Source: UBA4575 sp002386945 (lineage in GTDB: Bacteria > Pseudomonadota > Gammaproteobacteria > UBA4575). From it: a stretch of DNA of 64,000 nucleotides. Each line of letters opens with the position of its first letter. Position 1 is the stretch's first letter. The stretch spans positions 186,001 to 250,000 of the forward strand of contig CALSUC010000001.1 of the NCBI GenBank assembly GCA_943789445.1, written 5' to 3'. Position numbers and translations under genes: made by a program. Below the pieces are notes generated by a model. It ran no database searches, was not told the origin of the DNA, and saw nothing but the letters and a program-made list of their open reading frames with translations. Below, piece after piece: positions 60,893 to 64,000 of the stretch.

Positions 60893-62278
60893 ATGTCCGA
60901 AAAAGCCAGTAAGCCTTGGGGCGGCCGTTTCCAAGAATCTACCGATGCCTTTGTAGAGGCTTTTACCGCTTCGGTACAGTTCGATCAGCGCATGTATGCG
61001 CAGGATATCGAAGGTTCGCAAGCCCATGCACGGATGCTTCAGAGCATCGGTGTGCTCAGCGATGATGAATGTCAGCAGATCCTTAGTGGTTTGGATGAGA
61101 TCCGAGCAGATATTGAGGCCGGTAACTTTGATTGGCGTGTAGATCTTGAAGATGTGCACATGAATATTGAAGCGGCCTTGGTTGCCAAGATTGGCGAGCC
61201 CGGCAAGAAATTGCATACCGGACGCTCTAGAAACGATCAGGTAGCAACCGATATTCGACTCTATTTGCGCTCACAAGCGACCCAGATCGATGCCGAGCTG
61301 AAGCGCTTACAGCAGGGCATCTTACAACTGGCTGAGGCTGAACATGCGACTCTAATGCCAGGTTTCACGCATTTACAGGTAGCTCAAGTGATTACCGTTG
61401 GGCACCATCTATTGGCTTGGTTTGAAATGATACGACGTGATCGTCAGCGTTTGGCCGACTGTATGCAGCGTATGAATACCCTACCATTGGGTTCGGCGGC
61501 ACTGGCCGGAACACCTTTCCCACTAGATCGCGAAATGGTGGCGGATGCCTTAGGTTTTAGTGCAATCAGTCGTAATTCGCTAGATGCCGTCAGTGATCGT
61601 GACTTTGCCATCGAATTTTGTTCTTTTGCCTCAATATTATTGATGCACCTCTCACGTTTTTCCGAAGAATTGGTGCTATGGACCTCGCAACAGTTTGAAT
61701 TCATTGAGTTACCAGATCGATTTTGTACCGGCTCATCGATCATGCCGCAAAAGAAAAACCCTGACGTGCCAGAGTTGGTGCGTGGTAAGAGCGGACGTGT
61801 CTTTGGCAACCTGATGTCACTGCTAACCCTGATGAAGTCACAGGTTTTGGCCTACAACAAAGATAACCAAGAAGATAAAGAGCCCCTGTTCGATACCATC
61901 GATACGGTTCTAGGTTGTCTGCGGGCCTATGCCGATATGCTGCCTAACATCCAGTTTCAGCGTGAAAATTTAGCCGCGGCCTTGAGCCGGGGTTATGCAA
62001 CGGCAACTGATTTGGCCGATTACTTAGTGGCTAAAGGCGTTGCTTTCCGTGATGCGCATGAGATTGTCGGTCGTGCTGTGCGTATCGCGATTGATGCTGG
62101 TGTTGATCTATCTGAGCTAGAGTTGAGCCAGTTACAGGACATTTCACCGATGATAACCGACGATGTCTACAAAGTACTCCAGGCTGAGGGGTCGGTAGCC
62201 TCTAAGAATGTGTTTGGTGGTAGCAGTCCAGCGCAGGTTATGGCGCAGATTAAGCTGGCACGTGAAGAATTAAACTAG
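60893..62278 (+). CDS. argH: Argininosuccinate lyase
   Basis: Final step of arginine synthesis, cleaving argininosuccinate to arginine and fumarate. It has 461 residues; AGAGGAA lies just before ATG 60893. Visible: KPWGGRFQESTDAFVEAFTAS, DVHMNIEAALV, HTGRSRNDQVATDIRL, the catalytic loop GSSIMPQKKNPDVPELVRGK and NVFGGSSPAQV near the end. Divergent from hemC as in Pseudomonas. Confidence 0.98.
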   Translation: MSEKASKPWGGRFQESTDAFVEAFTASVQFDQRMYAQDIEGSQAHARMLQSIGVLSDDECQQILSGLDEIRADIEAGNFDWRVDLEDVHMNIEAALVAKIGEPGKKLHTGRSRNDQVATDIRLYLRSQATQIDAELKRLQQGILQLAEAEHATLMPGFTHLQVAQVITVGHHLLAWFEMIRRDRQRLADCMQRMNTLPLGSAALAGTPFPLDREMVADALGFSAISRNSLDAVSDRDFAIEFCSFASILLMHLSRFSEELVLWTSQQFEFIELPDRFCTGSSIMPQKKNPDVPELVRGKSGRVFGNLMSLLTLMKSQVLAYNKDNQEDKEPLFDTIDTVLGCLRAYADMLPNIQFQRENLAAALSRGYATATDLADYLVAKGVAFRDAHEIVGRAVRIAIDAGVDLSELELSQLQDISPMITDDVYKVLQAEGSVASKNVFGGSSPAQVMAQIKLAREELN

Positions 62279-62291
62279 GCCTTAGCCTTAT

Positions 62292-62324
62292 CTCTCGGCA
62301 TAGATCTAAGGTCTCTGCCGAGAG
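62292..62324 (+). terminator. Stem-loop after argH
   Basis: CTCTCGGCA (62292-62300) with TGCCGAGAG (62316-62324), 9-bp perfect stem, 15-nt loop, no T-run. Lies between convergent argH and the esterase gene. Confidence 0.55.
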
Positions 62325-62354
62325 CCTCTACTCGAGTCATATACTGGCCACTGC

Positions 62355-63020
62355 TTAAGCGGCCATACGTTTTAGCATCCACGTGCGAATATCATCTAAC
62401 TCCTGCACACACAGATTGTGCGCAATCGGGTAGTTATGCCATTCGACCTGTGCGCCGAGTGTGCTCAATTCATCACGTAGCATTTCCCCAACATGCGGCG
62501 CTAGGATGTCATCTAGATCACCGTGGCCAATAAAGATATGTTGCTGGCTTAAATCAGGCTTAGGCCCGGTCTGTAGCCGTTTACGTAAGGGTAAATAGGT
62601 CGACAAGGCGATCACACCGGCATATTGATGCTGGCTGTAGAGCATTGTATGCAGCGCCAAAGCACCGCCTTGAGAGAATCCAGCGAGGAGGATGCGGTCG
62701 CGAGGTATTAATGGAAATTTATCGGCAATTAAGGCCTCTATCGCCTGCATGCCCGCCTCAATACCTGCCTCATCTTCTTCTGCATCCATGCTTAAGTCAT
62801 AGATGTCATACCAAGCGGGCATGGCCATACCTTGGTTGATAGTGACCTTTTGTGTCGCTGCATGGGGAAAGCAGAAGTGCGCACGTAAGCCCTCCGGCAG
62901 ATTTAAATGTTCGGGTATATTTTGGAAGTCATGTCCATTGGCGCCTAGGCCATGTAGCCAGATCACGGCCATATTGGGATCATCCGACATAATGCGGTCT
63001 AGGCTTTCGAGTTTTTGCAT
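62355..63020 (-). CDS. Carboxylesterase/phospholipase (alpha/beta hydrolase)
   Basis: A 221-residue cytosolic esterase of the EstB/acyl-protein-thioesterase-like family. The oxyanion-hole motif is IWLHGLGANGHDF (about 20-32), the nucleophile elbow GFSQGGAL, the acid in IGHGDLDDIL and the histidine in NYPIAHNLC. FPHAATQKVTINQGMAMPAWYDIYD is the typical family block. No signal peptide. Natural substrate unknown. Confidence 0.94.
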   Translation of the reverse strand: MQKLESLDRIMSDDPNMAVIWLHGLGANGHDFQNIPEHLNLPEGLRAHFCFPHAATQKVTINQGMAMPAWYDIYDLSMDAEEDEAGIEAGMQAIEALIADKFPLIPRDRILLAGFSQGGALALHTMLYSQHQYAGVIALSTYLPLRKRLQTGPKPDLSQQHIFIGHGDLDDILAPHVGEMLRDELSTLGAQVEWHNYPIAHNLCVQELDDIRTWMLKRMAA

Positions 63021-63123
63021 TGATTACTGTCCTGCTGCGAAGGTTCTAAGGCTATATTATCTGCTAGCGCAGATCGTTATAATCGAAACAATTATCTTAT
63101 TATAAAGAAAAAGGATTCCCACC

Positions 63124-63240
63124 TTGAAGCTGAATTTATGCGCCGTACTGATTTGTTTGTGCACAATGCTCGAAGGATGTGGGCAAATGGGTGAACTTTA
63201 CCTACCGAGTGAAGAGCCTGTTGAAGAAGAGGCGAAGTAA
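63124..63240 (+). CDS. lptM: LPS-assembly lipoprotein LptM (YifL family)
   Basis: A 38-residue lipoprotein starting at TTG 63124 with AAGGA at 63111-63115. The signal peptide is short (LNLCAVLICLCTM), the lipobox is LEGC, and mature GCGQMGELYLP closely matches the LptM hallmark GCGxKGPLYxP, followed by an acidic tail (SEEPVEEEAK). In E. coli LptM helps LptD mature (family knowledge). It precedes lysA as usual. A TATAAT at 63078-63083 may be its -10. Confidence 0.88.
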   Translation: MKLNLCAVLICLCTMLEGCGQMGELYLPSEEPVEEEAK

Positions 63241-63324
63241 GCCCTCTATTATGAGATCTCACTGGATAAGACGAGATCTGATCAACCCCGATTATTAAAC
63301 CCCAGCTTACACCTAGGACAAGCC

Positions 63325-64000
63325 GTGTCTCAGTTTCCTGAATTTGAATATCGACAACAGCAGCTCATGATCGAAGATTGTGCCATTAAGGATTTGGCAG
63401 ATGAATTTGGTACGCCGCTATATATCTACTCAAAAAAAGCACTACAGCAGCGTTGGCAAGAACTACAAAATGCCTTTTCCGAAACATCATTTTTGCCATG
63501 TTTTGCGGTCAAGGCCAATTCGAATCTTGCGATTTTGCAGTTACTTGCTTCATGGGGTGCAGGCTTTGATATTGTCTCTATTGGTGAACTCGAGCGGGTG
63601 CTACAAGCGGGTGGTGACGCAGCTAAGGTCATGTTCTCTGGTGTCGCAAAACGTGAAGATGAAATCCGTCGAGCGATACTGGCAGGGATAGGCTGCATCA
63701 ATGTTGAGTCGGCTTATGAGTTGCAACAAATCAGAACGATTGCAGCAGAATTACAGATGCAGGCGCGGGTTTCATTGCGTATCAATCCTGATGTAGATCC
63801 CAATACCCATCCCTATATCTCGACCGGCCTGAAAGAAAGCAAGTTCGGTATTGCCGTAGAGCGTGCCTTGCCGCTGTACTTGGAGCTGCGTGATGATCCT
63901 TGGGTAGAAGCGGTAGGTGTCGATTGTCATATCGGTTCACAGATTACCGAGAAAGAACCTTTCTTGGATGCGGCGCAACATGTCTTCGCCCTGGTCGCGC
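63325..64000 (+). CDS. lysA: Diaminopimelate decarboxylase, 5' part (runs off window)
   Basis: First 225 codons of the PLP enzyme that makes lysine from meso-diaminopimelate. Start GTG 63325 has AGGA at 63315-63318. GTPLYIYSKKAL, the PLP-lysine motif FAVKANSNLAIL, FSGVAKREDEI, NPDVDPNTHPYISTGLKESKFG (in pieces) and CHIGSQI are all present. The C-terminal barrel and the substrate-binding residues lie beyond the window. Confidence 0.97.
   Translation, partial: MSQFPEFEYRQQQLMIEDCAIKDLADEFGTPLYIYSKKALQQRWQELQNAFSETSFLPCFAVKANSNLAILQLLASWGAGFDIVSIGELERVLQAGGDAAKVMFSGVAKREDEIRRAILAGIGCINVESAYELQQIRTIAAELQMQARVSLRINPDVDPNTHPYISTGLKESKFGIAVERALPLYLELRDDPWVEAVGVDCHIGSQITEKEPFLDAAQHVFALVA

Noticed and set aside
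1..64000. Mobile element, prophage, CRISPR, defence island, tRNA or rRNA
   Set aside because: No transposase, integrase, repeat-spacer pattern, cloverleaf or rRNA sequence was seen; gene order is that of conserved core chromosome.

Overview
The window reads as a chromosomal segment of a free-living gammaproteobacterium of the Pseudomonadales/Cellvibrionales kind. By eye its GC is in the mid-40s percent. This placement is an inference from gene order: ntrBC-trmL / gpsA-secB-grxC-rhodanese-envC-ctpA, fimT-pilV-pilW-pilX-pilE-ispH-lspA-ileS-ribF-murJ-rpsT-proB-obgE-rpmA-rplU-ispB, porin-phoBR-pstSCAB-phoU, gmk-rpoZ-spoT-ridA-recG, and lysA-lptM-argH-hemCDXY all follow pseudomonad-like synteny. 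Several usual members of these blocks are absent (gpmI, pilY1, fkpB). I saw no rRNA, tRNA, insertion sequence, prophage or CRISPR array.

Layout. 1-744: 5' part of glyQ (minus strand). 745-1387: long intergenic region with a glyQ promoter, a candidate three-way-junction RNA, an NtrC site and a sigma-54 promoter. 1388-5601: nitrogen control (glnA, ntrB, ntrC). 5621-7028: a class 1B-like dihydroorotate dehydrogenase and trmL, whose start codons overlap head to head. 7040-9618 (minus): arsR-rhodanese-grxC-secB-gpsA, headed by a putative reactive-sulfur sensor. 9774-12404: envC and ctpA. 12617-15746: type IV pilus minor pilins. 15749-22558 (minus): ispH, lspA, ileS, ribF, murJ. 22733-28400: rpsT, proB, obgE, rpmA, rplU, ispB, cysS. 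28401-39070: phosphate regulon with Pho boxes. 39212-39292 (minus): an unlisted 26-residue membrane peptide gene with its own promoter. 39526-45309: gmk, rpoZ, spoT, ridA, recG. 45363-48069: small accessory membrane genes, a Rieske ferredoxin and a BASS transporter. 48337-55565 (minus): ten-gene Mrp/Mbh-like cation/proton antiporter operon with three antiporter-type subunits. 55642-60571 (minus): haem synthesis hemC-D-X-Y plus an SDR. 60893-64000: argH, an esterase (minus), lptM and the 5' part of lysA.

The genes form three visible regulatory circuits: NtrBC with sigma-54 driving glnA, PhoBR driving the porin and pst genes, and an ArsR repressor that probably controls its own sulfur/redox operon. 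The rest is core metabolism, envelope biogenesis and translation. No mobile island is present. The most unusual signals are the orphan small peptide gene, the ArsR with SqrR/BigR-like cysteine spacing plus a clean operator, the structured element upstream of glyQ, the overlapping divergent start codons, and the non-standard antiporter operon.
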